This document shows positions 1 to 8,269 of a stretch of 64,000 nucleotides of DNA, piece by piece. Under the pieces are notes generated by a model, which saw only the letters and a list, made by a program, of their open reading frames with translations, searched no databases and was not told the origin of the DNA. Positions within the stretch are counted from its first letter, which is position 1, and every line of letters starts with the position of its first letter. Origin of the DNA: a virus; IMG/VR virus record IMGVR_UViG_3300043811_000021, positions 1 through 64,000 of that record; one strand, written 5' to 3'. A program made the translations under genes and the position numbers.

Positions 1-156
1 GTTACCGTGACAGTGACATTCACACGACTCAACCCAAAGACTCCGAGCGCATGGGATGCCACGGCAGCAGCCTACGCACAGAGTACCGGCAAAGACTTTG
101 AGGCACTGCCGCTGTCCGAGCAAGTACGGCTCATTCGTGAACGGGTCGCGGCCTAA
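1..156 (+). CDS. C-terminal 51 aa of a gene that starts outside the window
   Basis: Frame 1 is open from the first base and stops with TAA at 154-156. The tail reads as a soluble alpha-helical end (…LPLSEQVRLIRERVAA). The family cannot be told from 51 residues. It is the last gene before a 330-base region with its own promoter. Confidence 0.6.
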   Translation, partial: VTVTVTFTRLNPKTPSAWDATAAAYAQSTGKDFEALPLSEQVRLIRERVAA

Positions 157-487
157 AAATAATCCTTGCGCCGCTATATTTTCTACTTGACAAACGTTTC
201 TCACTATGGCAATATCGTAAGCATGGAAGCAAGCAACGCGGGTCTTGCAAGAACCTGAGATAAGCGATAGGGAGCCAATAGACTTAACAGGGGAACGGCA
301 ACTATCCGCCCGCAAGCAACAGAGATTCAGAGAAAGGGGATGCAAGTATCAATCATTCGGTGCCGGGAGTAAATCTTAAGCAAGCCGGAAGGTAAGGGGA
401 GTCTGGCGGGTTGCCTACCTAGAGTAGGGTACACGAGATCAATTCAGACCGGCACGAATGAGATACAGGCATCGGGGGAGTGCAAGC
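157..487 (+). other. Gene-poor leader region, possible small RNA or long 5' UTR
   Basis: No convincing gene lies between the partial first gene and the DUF7352 gene. A strong promoter sits at 187-215. Downstream are short self-complementary stretches such as GGGTCTTGCAAGAACC near 240-255. A 12-codon ORF (223-258, MEASNAGLART) begins seven bases after the -10 box and could be a leaderless mini-ORF like those at 59.5 and 63.4 kb. RNA versus 5' UTR cannot be decided from sequence alone. Confidence 0.4.
187..215 (+). promoter_or_regulatory. Promoter TTGACA-N17-CAATAT
   Basis: TTGACA at 187-192 and CAATAT at 210-215 are separated by 17 bases. The next ATG (223) lies seven bases beyond. The upstream context (AAATAATCC then TTGACAAACGTTT) is shared with the promoter at 4065, which suggests a duplicated phage promoter. 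Confidence 0.7.
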
Positions 488-757
488 ATGAGGACAGTTT
501 ACAAGTACTTTCTGAATCCAGACATAACCGTACTGGCGTTGCCCTATGGCGCAGAGGTTCTTTCCGTGCATGAGCAACACGAACAAGTATGCCTGTGGGC
601 CTTGGTCGATCCTGACCCAATTAACGGGACAGTCGATAGGAAGTTTAAGACTGTCGGCACAGGTCACGACATCACGGAGACTAATCTTCAGTTCATCGGC
701 TCCGTACATCTGATTGGTGGTGCTCTCGTATTCCACGTTTTCGAGGTTGCGGCGTGA
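488..757 (+). CDS. DUF7352 family phage protein
   Basis: This 89-aa protein begins MRTVYKYFL and ends GGALVFHVFEVAA. It has the family's usual core: 'LPYGAEVLSVHEQ', 'LWALVDPD' and 'GTGH'. It is a small beta-rich phage protein of unknown role. I chose ATG 488, not 458, because GGGGGAGTG lies just upstream of it. It overlaps the next gene by a GTGA junction. Confidence 0.8.
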   Translation: MRTVYKYFLNPDITVLALPYGAEVLSVHEQHEQVCLWALVDPDPINGTVDRKFKTVGTGHDITETNLQFIGSVHLIGGALVFHVFEVAA

Positions 758-921
758 GTTGGCTTAAGACATTGCGAATGACCGTTAACTGCCCCTACTG
801 CGGGACCGGCTACACTTTCCGCAAGATTGAACTCTGGCAAGCATGGATTGCCACCGGGAGAAAAGACCCGTTGCACCCCGCTTGCAAGCAAGCATCGAAG
901 GCGCAGAATACCGGAGCATAG
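754..921 (+). CDS. Small zinc-ribbon protein, 55 aa
   Basis: GTG start overlapping the TGA of the DUF7352 gene. The protein carries CPYC near residues 12-16 and a lone Cys near residue 44, as in half zinc ribbons. It is probably a small DNA- or RNA-binding accessory protein, translationally coupled to its neighbour. No family recognised. Confidence 0.6.
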   Translation: MSWLKTLRMTVNCPYCGTGYTFRKIELWQAWIATGRKDPLHPACKQASKAQNTGA

Positions 922-924
922 GCC

Positions 925-1272
925 ATGACAGATCACCGCAGACCGTATTGCCTAAACGTCTTTGGGAATGGTTTCCGCCCCGGCAGACGTGTCAAGGCTG
1001 GGAAAAATCACGGCGCATACACCGAGATCATTCCTTGCGGCTGGGGGATTCAAGGCTGGAATCCAGATAACAGGCACGAACCTGGACGGCTCCCAAACAG
1101 CGGCTGCTTCACTTGGCTAGGCATCGTAGCTGTACGGAAAGCCGCAATGGAGTGCCTTGCACGTCCGAACGTCACGCAGGTTTCAGTGAGAACGAACCAG
1201 TCTAAACAGCTTTACAGATGGTTCAAACAACCCGATGGACGGATCACCGGCTATGGTGGGAATGGAGACTGA
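925..1272 (+). CDS. Hypothetical protein, 115 aa
   Basis: Not recognised. A basic N-terminal half (RPGRRVKAGKNHG) is followed by a Gly/Trp-rich region (GWGIQGWNP) and a Gln-rich tail. It lies three bases after the zinc-ribbon gene in the same run, which supports a real gene. Confidence 0.55.
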   Translation: MTDHRRPYCLNVFGNGFRPGRRVKAGKNHGAYTEIIPCGWGIQGWNPDNRHEPGRLPNSGCFTWLGIVAVRKAAMECLARPNVTQVSVRTNQSKQLYRWFKQPDGRITGYGGNGD

Positions 1273-1276
1273 GACG

Positions 1277-1477
1277 ATGGCACAGTTCAACGTAAGGCAG
1301 CGCATGGTCTACTACGAGGATTTTGTCGTAGAGGCCGAGTCCGCAGAGCAGGCCGTCCAGCTTGTCAATGATTGCGAAGTCGTAGGCAAAGGACCGGAGT
1401 ACCTGGAAACCACCGCTATCTTCCTCACTGACGGGGTTTTCGCTCTCAAAGATCAACCAGAAAATGCAACCGTTTGA
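1277..1477 (+). CDS. Hypothetical protein, 66 aa
   Basis: Not recognised. The segment 'VEAESAEQAVQLV' is typical of small phage proteins built on a beta-strand-helix unit in which 'ESAEEA' starts the helix. ATG 1277 was preferred to 1235, which would overlap the preceding gene. The TGA overlaps the next ATG. Confidence 0.65.
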   Translation: MAQFNVRQRMVYYEDFVVEAESAEQAVQLVNDCEVVGKGPEYLETTAIFLTDGVFALKDQPENATV

Positions 1478-1692
1478 TGAGGCCAGCAATGAGACAGACT
1501 ATCGAGTTAACATCCTTCGAGTGTGACCTGATTCGTGTTGATATTCTCCACGCGATTGAAGGATTCAAGCGGGATCGCGAATTAGCTCTCTGCCGACCGA
1601 ACAAGCGCGGGGCCGATGTACTACAGGCTGCAATCGATGTACGGGAAGATTTTCTTGAACGTCTGAACGTGATTTTCCCATTAACCGTTTGA
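1477..1692 (+). CDS. Hypothetical helical protein, about 71 aa
   Basis: Not recognised. ATG 1477 overlaps the stop of the previous gene. A second possible start is ATG 1489. The product is a predicted helical, soluble protein with several Arg and Asp residues and no transmembrane segment. Confidence 0.6.
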   Translation: MRPAMRQTIELTSFECDLIRVDILHAIEGFKRDRELALCRPNKRGADVLQAAIDVREDFLERLNVIFPLTV

Positions 1693-1729
1693 TACGAAAC
1701 CAATTCATTCCGAAAGGAGTTTTACCGTC

Positions 1730-2182
1730 GTGGCAACCCAAGTAGTCAATTTCCCAAAAACCCGCCAGATCACCCGCAAGGCCAAACCCGCAACCCTCAC
1801 AGCAGCCCAGTACACCCGGCTGACCGTCATCGAACAAGTCCGCCGTGCCTTTCTCCCCGGCGCTCGTCTAGCCGGATTCACCGGCTTAGTCATTGGTGGT
1901 TTTGTTCCTATGGCTACCTGGACTCTGGTCCACTACGAGGTCGAATCTATCCCGGCTCTCTGGCTCCTAGTCGCTGGAGGACTCCTGTACAGTGCTCTCA
2001 CGGTGTTTCAGTGGGGTCTAGCGGCTTTCGGTAACAGGTACAAGGCCGCAGGATTCTGTCTCTTGCTTGAGGGAATTCTGTCTTTCGGTCACGTCCTGGC
2101 GCTCTCTCTTTCGGCTCTGGCCGTGCTCGTATTCATCAACGCTGTATCAGCAGCCTGTGCGTTACAGGTGCGTAAGGGGTAG
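1730..2182 (+). CDS. Polytopic membrane protein, 150 aa
   Basis: GTG start with a good Shine-Dalgarno site (AAAGGAG) 12 bases upstream. About 50 basic N-terminal residues precede three or four hydrophobic helices (near 52-72, 80-95, 107-120, 122-143). The layout suggests an inner-membrane protein with a cytoplasmic N-terminal tail. Family and role unknown. Confidence 0.75.
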   Translation: MATQVVNFPKTRQITRKAKPATLTAAQYTRLTVIEQVRRAFLPGARLAGFTGLVIGGFVPMATWTLVHYEVESIPALWLLVAGGLLYSALTVFQWGLAAFGNRYKAAGFCLLLEGILSFGHVLALSLSALAVLVFINAVSAACALQVRKG

Positions 2183-2186
2183 AGCA

Positions 2187-2471
2187 ATGCTCCATCATCC
2201 CGGTAACGATCACTGGCACGAATGGCGAGAGGCGGTCAAGAGCACAGGATATACACCGCAACTTGCCCACGCGGCGCGTGTCTTACTGGAACTCGAAACT
2301 TGGACAGTCAGTGAGTTTGATAGGCTCTCGATTGCGATGATGGAAGGGCGAGTACCTTGCATGTGCCTTGCCACAACTAACATTGCAGACGAGATAAATT
2401 TTGGCATGGGAAAACTAGATGAGTTTGGTTTCTGGGAATTCCCATGCACTCACCGCAAAAAAACAGCGTGA
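2187..2471 (+). CDS. Hypothetical protein, 94 aa
   Basis: Not recognised. It begins MLHHPGNDHWHEW and has a His/Trp-rich N-terminus and a helical middle (LAHAARVLLELE). ATG 2187 was chosen because the longer reading frame from 2067 runs inside the membrane protein gene. Confidence 0.6.
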   Translation: MLHHPGNDHWHEWREAVKSTGYTPQLAHAARVLLELETWTVSEFDRLSIAMMEGRVPCMCLATTNIADEINFGMGKLDEFGFWEFPCTHRKKTA

Positions 2472-2501
2472 CGGGCGCTATATCCCGTCAGTGAGAATTC
2501 A

Positions 2502-2657
2502 ATGCCTGAAGTCCTGAGAAAGTTCCTTGAGTCCCTTGTTTATCCTGAAAGAGATCAGGTTTGGGATTATCTCGATGGAGACCCAGACGCCATTCACGAG
2601 ATGATAGAACTCGTAGCAACTGATACACCATCAACCTTTACGAAAACTGAGGCATAA
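2502..2657 (+). CDS. Small acidic protein, 51 aa
   Basis: A short ORF (MPEVLRKFLESLV…) with an acidic second half (WDYLDGDPDAIHEMIELV). It fits exactly between its neighbours on the same strand. Not recognised; its order and composition favour a real gene. Confidence 0.5.
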   Translation: MPEVLRKFLESLVYPERDQVWDYLDGDPDAIHEMIELVATDTPSTFTKTEA

Positions 2658-2690
2658 CCGGCAGCGGAGATGCTGCACATGGAGACAGCA

Positions 2691-2921
2691 ATGTCCACAA
2701 CACTTGCACGGAAGATCAGGCGCATCGGACTTGACAGAACCACTTACCGAGAAACTGAAGAGCGCGTCCTGGCAAAGAACGACGAAGGGAAGATGGTCGA
2801 AGAGATCAGGGTCAAGCGCACCCCCCAGCACAACCGGCTCCCGCTCACCATCGAAGAGTTAACCGCAAAGCGTGAGCAAACCATTGCCGAGTGGCGGGCA
2901 AAGCGCAAGAGGCGCAAGTAG
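2691..2921 (+). CDS. Basic helical protein, 76 aa
   Basis: Starts MSTTLARKIRR after GGAGACAGCA. It is highly charged, with an acidic-basic heptad-like middle and a very basic tail (WRAKRKRRK). It could bind nucleic acid, but there is no recognised domain. A palindrome-rich, gene-free stretch (2922-3061) follows. Confidence 0.6.
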   Translation: MSTTLARKIRRIGLDRTTYRETEERVLAKNDEGKMVEEIRVKRTPQHNRLPLTIEELTAKREQTIAEWRAKRKRRK

Positions 2922-3061
2922 ACCCAGGCAGGGCTTGCTCTGCCGCCTGCCTGACTCGCTAGCAAAGAGAAGCGTATTCGTTCACTTAGGTATACCGGCG
3001 ATACGGAGGAGTGGGCAGGCGGGAGCGCATCGCTCTAATCACTTGATAGGAGATCAACGAA

Positions 3062-3283
3062 ATGGCATTAGGATATACAAGTCCAAGCATGATGCTGATA
3101 GGACTAATCTTTACAGCATTCATCGGCATATTCGCTGCCGCAGCCCTTTTTGTTATCGGCTGGGAGTATGACAACAGACGTAAGGTAACGGTATTGGCAG
3201 TCTACACTCTTGTCAATATCTCCATGATCACAACTCTGGCAGTAGTGGCATGGAGATTATCTCAACACTTCTTTAGCAACTGA
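3062..3283 (+). CDS. Small membrane protein with two helices, 73 aa
   Basis: Two hydrophobic segments (about 9-33 and 43-62) are linked by a charged loop (WEYDNRRK), giving a hairpin topology. The start follows TTGATAGGAGATCAACGAA, one copy of a repeated start cassette seen before other genes here. Function unknown. Confidence 0.7.
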   Translation: MALGYTSPSMMLIGLIFTAFIGIFAAAALFVIGWEYDNRRKVTVLAVYTLVNISMITTLAVVAWRLSQHFFSN

Positions 3284-3331
3284 CAAGAGAGCCACGGAAA
3301 AACCTGTTTACGGGAAACAACCGGAGTAGCC

Positions 3332-3538
3332 ATGAACCGTTATCAGCTCATGCACCAATTCGGCAAGAATCCTGATATTGTCGCCGTGCTCGTCTGGGCA
3401 ACCCAACAGGCACTCAAGGCATATGGAAAGACTCACCCTGATTACAAACGTCAACGCTGCAATAGACAGCGCGACCTCATGCTCTGGGGCGCGAGAAAGA
3501 TCAAGAGGGCCGTCCATGATGAGCGTAGCTACTACTGA
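3332..3538 (+). CDS. Hypothetical basic protein, 68 aa
   Basis: Not recognised. It is helical and basic in its second half (KRQRCNRQRDLMLWGARKIKR), possibly binding nucleic acid. Its 3' end overlaps the next gene by about 20 bases. Confidence 0.55.
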   Translation: MNRYQLMHQFGKNPDIVAVLVWATQQALKAYGKTHPDYKRQRCNRQRDLMLWGARKIKRAVHDERSYY

Positions 3539-3683
3539 GGCTGAACAGATCGCAGCCGAGTTTGAACGGACCCTAAACGGTCTATTCGATCAAATCGACA
3601 AACTACCACCCGAACACAGAGAGAAGGCCTTTCAGGTCATGGCCAATACTCCCTGGTTCCGAGAAACGGAGCATACGCTATGA
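3516..3683 (+). CDS. Hypothetical helical protein, 55 aa
   Basis: ATG 3516 is followed by a second ATG at 3519. The protein is helical (AEQIAAEFERTLNGLFDQID). The frame open further upstream belongs to a shadow of the preceding gene. It overlaps the next start (ATGA at 3680). Confidence 0.55.
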   Translation: MMSVATTEAEQIAAEFERTLNGLFDQIDKLPPEHREKAFQVMANTPWFRETEHTL

Positions 3684-3862
3684 AATGCTTTGCTTGCGAA
3701 GATGGCTGGCTACGGCGCTCAGTCCCTCACCCATGCCTCCCTGGTAAACGAGTAATCGTTACACGCGTCTGCCCGACATGCGAGGGTAAAGGGAAAGTAG
3801 AGGCAATACCAAACCTGTTTGCCGCTGTAAAAGAGGAAACCTATGCGCCTAATCACGCGTGA
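3680..3862 (+). CDS. DnaJ-like zinc-binding protein, 60 aa
   Basis: Two Cys pairs: CFAC (residues 3-6) and CPTCEGKGK (about 31-39). The second resembles the CxxCxGxG repeat of DnaJ zinc fingers. There is no J domain. It is probably a small structural zinc protein of unknown partner. Confidence 0.65.
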   Translation: MKCFACEDGWLRRSVPHPCLPGKRVIVTRVCPTCEGKGKVEAIPNLFAAVKEETYAPNHA

Positions 3863-4034
3863 CTACCGACGCACCGAGGAAGATGACTTCAAATTGAATG
3901 TCCAGCCTTATCTGGATTCCTCTAACGAAGCTGTGCCGCTGTACCATGCTTTTCGAGATACCCTCACAGGGGAATTGACTGGAGAACATAACGCAACATG
4001 TTTTGGATGGAAAATAGTTCCGAGAGGCGAGTGA
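3843..4034 (+). CDS. Hypothetical protein, 63 aa
   Basis: Starts with MRLITRDYRR after AAAAGAGGAAACCT, overlapping the previous gene by 20 bases. Not recognised. It is the last gene before the promoter at 4065. Confidence 0.55.
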   Translation: MRLITRDYRRTEEDDFKLNVQPYLDSSNEAVPLYHAFRDTLTGELTGEHNATCFGWKIVPRGE

Positions 4035-4064
4035 AAATAATCCACCGCAATCGTTACTTTCTCA

Positions 4065-4093
4065 TTGACAAACGTTTTGAAACATGAAAGTAT
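4065..4093 (+). promoter_or_regulatory. Promoter TTGACA-N17-AAGTAT
   Basis: TTGACA at 4065-4070 lies in the context ATAATCC…TTGACAAACGTTT, which is also found at 187. The -10 box is weak at 17-base spacing; better AT-rich matches follow one to three bases later. It serves the ParB-like gene, whose start at 4123 has its own Shine-Dalgarno site. Confidence 0.55.
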
Positions 4094-4122
4094 TAACTCA
4101 TCCTTGGGAGAGGAGAAAAACA

Positions 4123-5142
4123 ATGTCAGCACAAACAGTTTCTTTTGAATCGGCAGAGTCCATGCCCGTAACATTGGTTGACGGGGTTAATGAGACTCTT
4201 GAAGCAACCCCGGCAGACGATACCGTTACCGTCCAAGCCAAAGCAAAGCGCATGAAAGATTTAGGCAAGGCGCGTGATGCCGTCTGGATTGACCCTCGTA
4301 AGATCGTCATTGAAAATGGGCACAATCCCCGCAATTACGAACTTCCCGAAAATCACGCTCATCTTGACGCGCTCAAGCGGTCCATCAAAGAAAATGGCAC
4401 TCTGGTTCCTTTGCTTGTCCGCTTCGATACCGCTACCGGCTCCGCCGTGCTGGTTGACGGGGAATGCAGACTACGGGCTAATCTAGAATTGATTGCTGAA
4501 GGCGTAGAGATCGATTTAGTCCCGACTACGCAGGTTTCTGGCAACAATGAAGCGTCCCGGCTCCTGATAGCTATTACAGCCAACACTGGTAAACCTCTTT
4601 CCAAGTGGGAATTGGGAGCGGCTTTCCAACGTCTCTATAACTTCGGCTGGGATGAAGCCAAGATCGCGCTGAAGACTGGATATGATGAGCGGTTTATCCA
4701 TGAGGCAATGGAACTGGCAGACGCGCCCGATGAAGTCAAGCAGCTTCTTTCTTCGCAAGCCGTAACCCCGGCGCTAGCGTTGTCGCAGTTGCGTACCAAT
4801 GGCTCTGCTGCCGTCCAGACACTACAGAGCATCGCCAACGATCACAAGGCCAGCGGCAAAGCAGGACCGGCAAAGCGGGCAAAGGCTAACCCCGCCCCGG
4901 CGCAATCCAGCGCACCGGCACAGCCTACCGTACAGCCCGCAACCAATCAGGCTCCTGTAGCGGCCAAAGGCAAGCGCAGCACATCGGCTCCCGACATGGA
5001 AGACGTGTACAAATCTCTCTGTGACTTGCTGGTAGATGTGAACGTTGCAGACCTTACCAATTCAGAGGTTGAATCAGTATCCGTCTCCGCAATAAAGCTC
5101 TTGACGCTCTCCAATCTGGTTAACCGGGCAATCAGCAACTAG
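4123..5142 (+). CDS. ParB-like nuclease-fold DNA-binding protein
   Basis: 339 aa. A ParB/sulfiredoxin-type N-terminal domain spans about residues 45-150. It includes 'NPRNY', then 'LKRSIKENGTLVPLLVR' and 'LVDGECRLRA', the family's nucleotide-binding region. A helical DNA-binding part follows (about 150-235), then a Pro/Ala-rich linker and a C-terminal helix that may dimerise. ParB proteins bind CTP and centromere-like DNA. No ParA partner is seen, so roles in host takeover, plasmid-like partition or transcription are all open. ATG 4123 has GGGAGAGGAG upstream and is preferred to 4084. Confidence 0.85.
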   Translation: MSAQTVSFESAESMPVTLVDGVNETLEATPADDTVTVQAKAKRMKDLGKARDAVWIDPRKIVIENGHNPRNYELPENHAHLDALKRSIKENGTLVPLLVRFDTATGSAVLVDGECRLRANLELIAEGVEIDLVPTTQVSGNNEASRLLIAITANTGKPLSKWELGAAFQRLYNFGWDEAKIALKTGYDERFIHEAMELADAPDEVKQLLSSQAVTPALALSQLRTNGSAAVQTLQSIANDHKASGKAGPAKRAKANPAPAQSSAPAQPTVQPATNQAPVAAKGKRSTSAPDMEDVYKSLCDLLVDVNVADLTNSEVESVSVSAIKLLTLSNLVNRAISN

Positions 5143-5151
5143 GAGACGGGC

Positions 5152-5385
5152 GTGGATAAGGAACTGTTTTATCTGAGGATCAAACTCGCCGCTGAAGCAT
5201 TGGGAGTAATCGTCCACTGGGGAAAAGATGTACACGCGGGCGATTACTACCTAGCTATGCGCAATGGTCCTGTTAAGTTCCTTCAGTGTAAGTCTGTTAA
5301 CTACGAGAGTGGGCTTGTTGTCCCTACTACCCCAGATTACTCGTATGACATAGAGGAATGCGTTCCTGTATCCGTATTGAGTTAG
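5152..5385 (+). CDS. Hypothetical protein, 77 aa
   Basis: GTG start after AGGAGACGGGC. Not recognised; a mixed alpha/beta protein with an N-terminal helix (LRIKLAAEALGV) and no membrane segment. It lies between the ParB-like gene and a large unknown gene. Confidence 0.6.
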   Translation: MDKELFYLRIKLAAEALGVIVHWGKDVHAGDYYLAMRNGPVKFLQCKSVNYESGLVVPTTPDYSYDIEECVPVSVLS

Positions 5386-5397
5386 GGAGACATATCG

Positions 5398-6387
5398 ATG
5401 GATCACATTCAGTCTGTACGGGCGGCGCTCAAAGCAGCGTCAGTCAAAGGCTCTCCGCCGCCCGTTGTAGCTATTCCAGTAGAGGGTCACGCTCCTGTAT
5501 GCATCAAGGCAAAGCTCCTGAAGGGCGCTCTCAAGGGCGTGACAATTGATTCTGTGGAGTTGCTGGATAACGGTTGGCTCAAGGTCATAGGTCACGCTCA
5601 AGGGGTGAGCCGTACCTGCTCTAAATTCGCTCCGATGAACCGTATCCTGGCACTCAGACAGATCAGCGATTGGGCCGAACGTGAGCGCAAGAAGCGTGTC
5701 CTGATAATCAATCAGGGCGTGTTATCGGCTGAGGCGCAGAGAGAACTGAAACTCAAAGAAGCCGAGAAAGCTGGCATTGCCGAACTACTCAAGGCCCAAC
5801 GGGAAGAGAAAGAAATCCTGGAGTCTGTCAAAGAGCGCATTAACCCCGTGCTGACTCCTGTAGACCCTGAGACACGGCAAGAGATCATTCAGTCCTATGC
5901 GGCCTACCGAGCACAGCACCGTAAGCGCGGCGCGGTCATCCGCTGGCAACTCGCCAAGCTCCGCAAAGAGAAAGCCGAGATGGTCACGGTAAAACGTGAG
6001 TACGAAGAGCGGCCCCGGATCAGTCCTTTCGCCCGACGCAAGAGGGTCATGGTTGGCGAGAAAACGGTCCTGCGGCGCAAGAAAGACGCTGTAAGATATG
6101 CAGCGGTGATTTACCAGATCGGCGAACTAGAGAAGCAATACAAGGCTCTCTATGCCGATGTGTGGGTTCCGCGTGAGTATTGGAGCGGTGGAGGCTACTA
6201 CCGCGACCCCTGGATTGATAAGCGGCCAAAAGACTTGCCGTATACACCACCATACGGGTACTGGAGCGTCAAGAACGAAACAGCGCATCGAAAGCATAAG
6301 GCAGAACACTTGAAAAACGTTCGCGGTGACATTCGGGCCTTAACTCCACCGCAAGACAAAACCGAAGAATTTCAGATCGCAGCTTGA
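5398..6387 (+). CDS. Large hypothetical protein with coiled-coil centre, 329 aa
   Basis: Not recognised. An N-terminal beta-rich part (about 1-95) is followed by a long charged helical region (about 100-180) and a basic stretch (SPFARRKRVMVGEKTVLRRKK, about 204-224). The C-terminus is Tyr/Trp/Pro-rich. The stop is a tandem TGA TAG, of interest because the window encodes a UGA-reading tRNA. Confidence 0.65.
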   Translation: MDHIQSVRAALKAASVKGSPPPVVAIPVEGHAPVCIKAKLLKGALKGVTIDSVELLDNGWLKVIGHAQGVSRTCSKFAPMNRILALRQISDWAERERKKRVLIINQGVLSAEAQRELKLKEAEKAGIAELLKAQREEKEILESVKERINPVLTPVDPETRQEIIQSYAAYRAQHRKRGAVIRWQLAKLRKEKAEMVTVKREYEERPRISPFARRKRVMVGEKTVLRRKKDAVRYAAVIYQIGELEKQYKALYADVWVPREYWSGGGYYRDPWIDKRPKDLPYTPPYGYWSVKNETAHRKHKAEHLKNVRGDIRALTPPQDKTEEFQIAA

Positions 6388-6401
6388 TAGGGAGACAAAA
6401 C

Positions 6402-6584
6402 ATGCCGGGAATGACACTAAAACAGTTTGCACGACATAGGTTCTTTCAGTTATGTGATTCTATGAAAGAAGCCAAAAAGCACCTCGACACTCAAGATGGA
6501 CGGGAGTCTTTCATAGTTCTCTCTGTGCAACTTCACATATCTAAGGGTAACGTACCAAAATATCTTTGGAGGTACGCACAGTGA
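6402..6584 (+). CDS. Hypothetical protein, 60 aa
   Basis: Starts MPGMTLKQFARHRFF after TTGATAGGGAGACAAAAC, a copy of the repeated start cassette. Not recognised; helical, possibly a small HTH-like protein. It overlaps the next GTG start. Confidence 0.55.
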   Translation: MPGMTLKQFARHRFFQLCDSMKEAKKHLDTQDGRESFIVLSVQLHISKGNVPKYLWRYAQ

Positions 6585-6808
6585 ATCCACGCTATCTAGC
6601 CTATTGCAAAGCGCACAGCAAAACACCGGAGGAAATGGCTGAGTATGACTCAGACAAATTTGCTGGAGGATGTATGACTGGATTCTTAATCTGGAGCGGT
6701 CAGATGCTCTACAAAGCGCGAGAGGAGCATCCTGGCTGGTTCCGCAATAAGACACTGTACGATCACGTTGCATACGATGATTGGTTACAGAAAGAGGTGC
6801 AAGCATGA
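6581..6808 (+). CDS. Hypothetical protein, 75 aa
   Basis: GTG start after TTTGGAGG, overlapping the previous TGA. The product (MNPRYLAYCKAHSKTPEEM…) is aromatic-rich, similar in feel to other phage proteins that begin 'RYLAYC', but the function is unknown. It overlaps the next gene at ATGA. Confidence 0.65.
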   Translation: MNPRYLAYCKAHSKTPEEMAEYDSDKFAGGCMTGFLIWSGQMLYKAREEHPGWFRNKTLYDHVAYDDWLQKEVQA

Positions 6809-7068
6809 TTCACAATGGGTGGACCTATGACGGTCATATCGAATGGAACCGTAAGGTATTCCAGATATGGCACAAGGATTTTGAGGTCGGCTCAAATCTT
6901 GCCTATCGTGGATACATCGAGACGCATCAACCATCCGACGGCTCAGCTAATCCTCCCCCAAAAAACAGCGGACACTCCACCAGCTTAAAAGCATTTTCTC
7001 GAATGTCAAGATTCCCATTAGAGTTGCTCGAATCGGTAGTAGAAGAAACAACACAACGAGAGGCTTAA
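6805..7068 (+). CDS. Hypothetical protein, 87 aa
   Basis: Not recognised. The N-terminal half is Trp-rich, a disordered Pro/Ser linker follows (near residues 48-65), and the tail is helical. It overlaps the previous stop and is followed two bases later by the methyltransferase, suggesting coupling. Confidence 0.55.
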   Translation: MIHNGWTYDGHIEWNRKVFQIWHKDFEVGSNLAYRGYIETHQPSDGSANPPPKNSGHSTSLKAFSRMSRFPLELLESVVEETTQREA

Positions 7069-7070
7069 TC

Positions 7071-7838
7071 ATGAACATCGACAGCGCAGTACTTGACGTA
7101 TTAAGCAATTCCATAATGGATGGTAACTCTCTAAAGCTGACTGGTCAGCTTGACCGGGCGCTCTACGTCGCAACCAACAAAGTCTTGGAGGCCGCAGGAG
7201 GTAAGTGGAATCGCAAAGCACAAGCCCACATCTTCGACGGCGTAGCGTCTGAGATCATGGATAACATCATTCTGACGGGGAAAGTAACGGATAAGAAACA
7301 GGAGTTAGGATACTTTCCGACTCCACTGGCTGTAGTTAAAAGGCTACTGGAACTAGCAGAGATCGAGCCTGGAATGCTTGTCTTAGAGCCGAGCGCAGGG
7401 CAAGGCGCGATAGCGGTTGAGATCGCAAAACTACACGCTATAGTTCATTGCTACGAGATTGACGGGGAGAACTCCGAAAAACTATCTTCTAGGTTGTTTA
7501 GCGCCTCTCCAGAGTACAGAGTAGAGACGACAGACTTTCTTACAATACCGCCAGAGAAAGCAAACTTCAGGGGAGACCTATACGACCGCGTAGTTATGAA
7601 TCCTCCATTTGCTAAGAACTCCGCGCCAGCACACGTTTTACACGCGCTGAAGTTACTTGCGCCTAATGGCCGTCTAGTCTCTGTCATGCCGTCCAGCGTC
7701 ACATTCCGTACCGACAGACTCAACAAGGCGGTACGGGACGCTGTAGAGGCCAGTGGGAGCATAGAGCCATTACCGGAAAATTCCTTTGCGGAGTCTGGCA
7801 CAAACGTCAATACCGTTATCGTCACAATCAACGCCTAA
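7071..7838 (+). CDS. Class I SAM-dependent DNA methyltransferase, adenine type
   Basis: 255 aa. The SAM-binding motif is 'VLEPSAGQGAIA' (about residues 103-114) and the catalytic motif is NPPF (about 176-179). The latter points to N6-adenine (or N4-cytosine) methylation of DNA. An N-terminal helical domain precedes it. The family occurs in phages as an orphan methylase with no restriction partner, and none is seen here. The likely role is protection of phage DNA from host restriction. Confidence 0.85.
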   Translation: MNIDSAVLDVLSNSIMDGNSLKLTGQLDRALYVATNKVLEAAGGKWNRKAQAHIFDGVASEIMDNIILTGKVTDKKQELGYFPTPLAVVKRLLELAEIEPGMLVLEPSAGQGAIAVEIAKLHAIVHCYEIDGENSEKLSSRLFSASPEYRVETTDFLTIPPEKANFRGDLYDRVVMNPPFAKNSAPAHVLHALKLLAPNGRLVSVMPSSVTFRTDRLNKAVRDAVEASGSIEPLPENSFAESGTNVNTVIVTINA

Positions 7839-7877
7839 TTGATAGGCAACCAAATCAACCGGAGAGGAAAAGGGAAA

Positions 7878-8147
7878 ATGCCAAAGACAGTAGAAGAAGT
7901 TGAGAAGTTCATCGAAGTTCTGGAGGATGCTGGATATGAACCTGAGTCCTATAGCGGACGCGGGATGTACGGAAAAAATTGCGTATCTCTTAAGGGAGAT
8001 GTTTCAGTCTGGGATGTTGCATACTCTCTGTGGTTTAATAACTTCGACGATGAAGACCTAGATGTTCCTGAGCCGAAGACTGATTCCTTGGGACTTGGAA
8101 TTGTCATTTACTGGCCTAGTTATGAGTGGCCGAAAGATCGTGACTGA
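7878..8147 (+). CDS. Acidic hypothetical protein, 89 aa
   Basis: Strongly acidic (DDEDLDVPEPKTD), with aromatic patches. ATG 7878 has GGAGAGG upstream. A DNA-mimic or inhibitor role would fit the charge but is not shown. It ends in a tandem TGA TGA, the second TGA overlapping the next gene. Confidence 0.6.
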   Translation: MPKTVEEVEKFIEVLEDAGYEPESYSGRGMYGKNCVSLKGDVSVWDVAYSLWFNNFDDEDLDVPEPKTDSLGLGIVIYWPSYEWPKDRD

Positions 8148-8245
8148 TGACAGTCCTACAGGGTTTCATCCTTGGATTTATAGCGGGCGCTTCACTGATT
8201 GCTGTTGCGGTCGGGTGGAGATTGAGTAAGTTAACTCTGCTTTGA
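8147..8245 (+). CDS. Single-pass membrane peptide, 32 aa
   Basis: ATG overlaps the tandem TGA stops of the previous gene. The peptide (MTVLQGFILGFIAGASLIAV…) is one hydrophobic helix with GxxxG-like spacing (GFILGFIAG) and a short basic tail (WRLSK). It may assemble in the membrane, but there is no evidence for a toxin or holin role. Confidence 0.55.
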   Translation: MTVLQGFILGFIAGASLIAVAVGWRLSKLTLL

Positions 8246-8269
8246 TAGCAGACCAAAATGGAGGCTAGT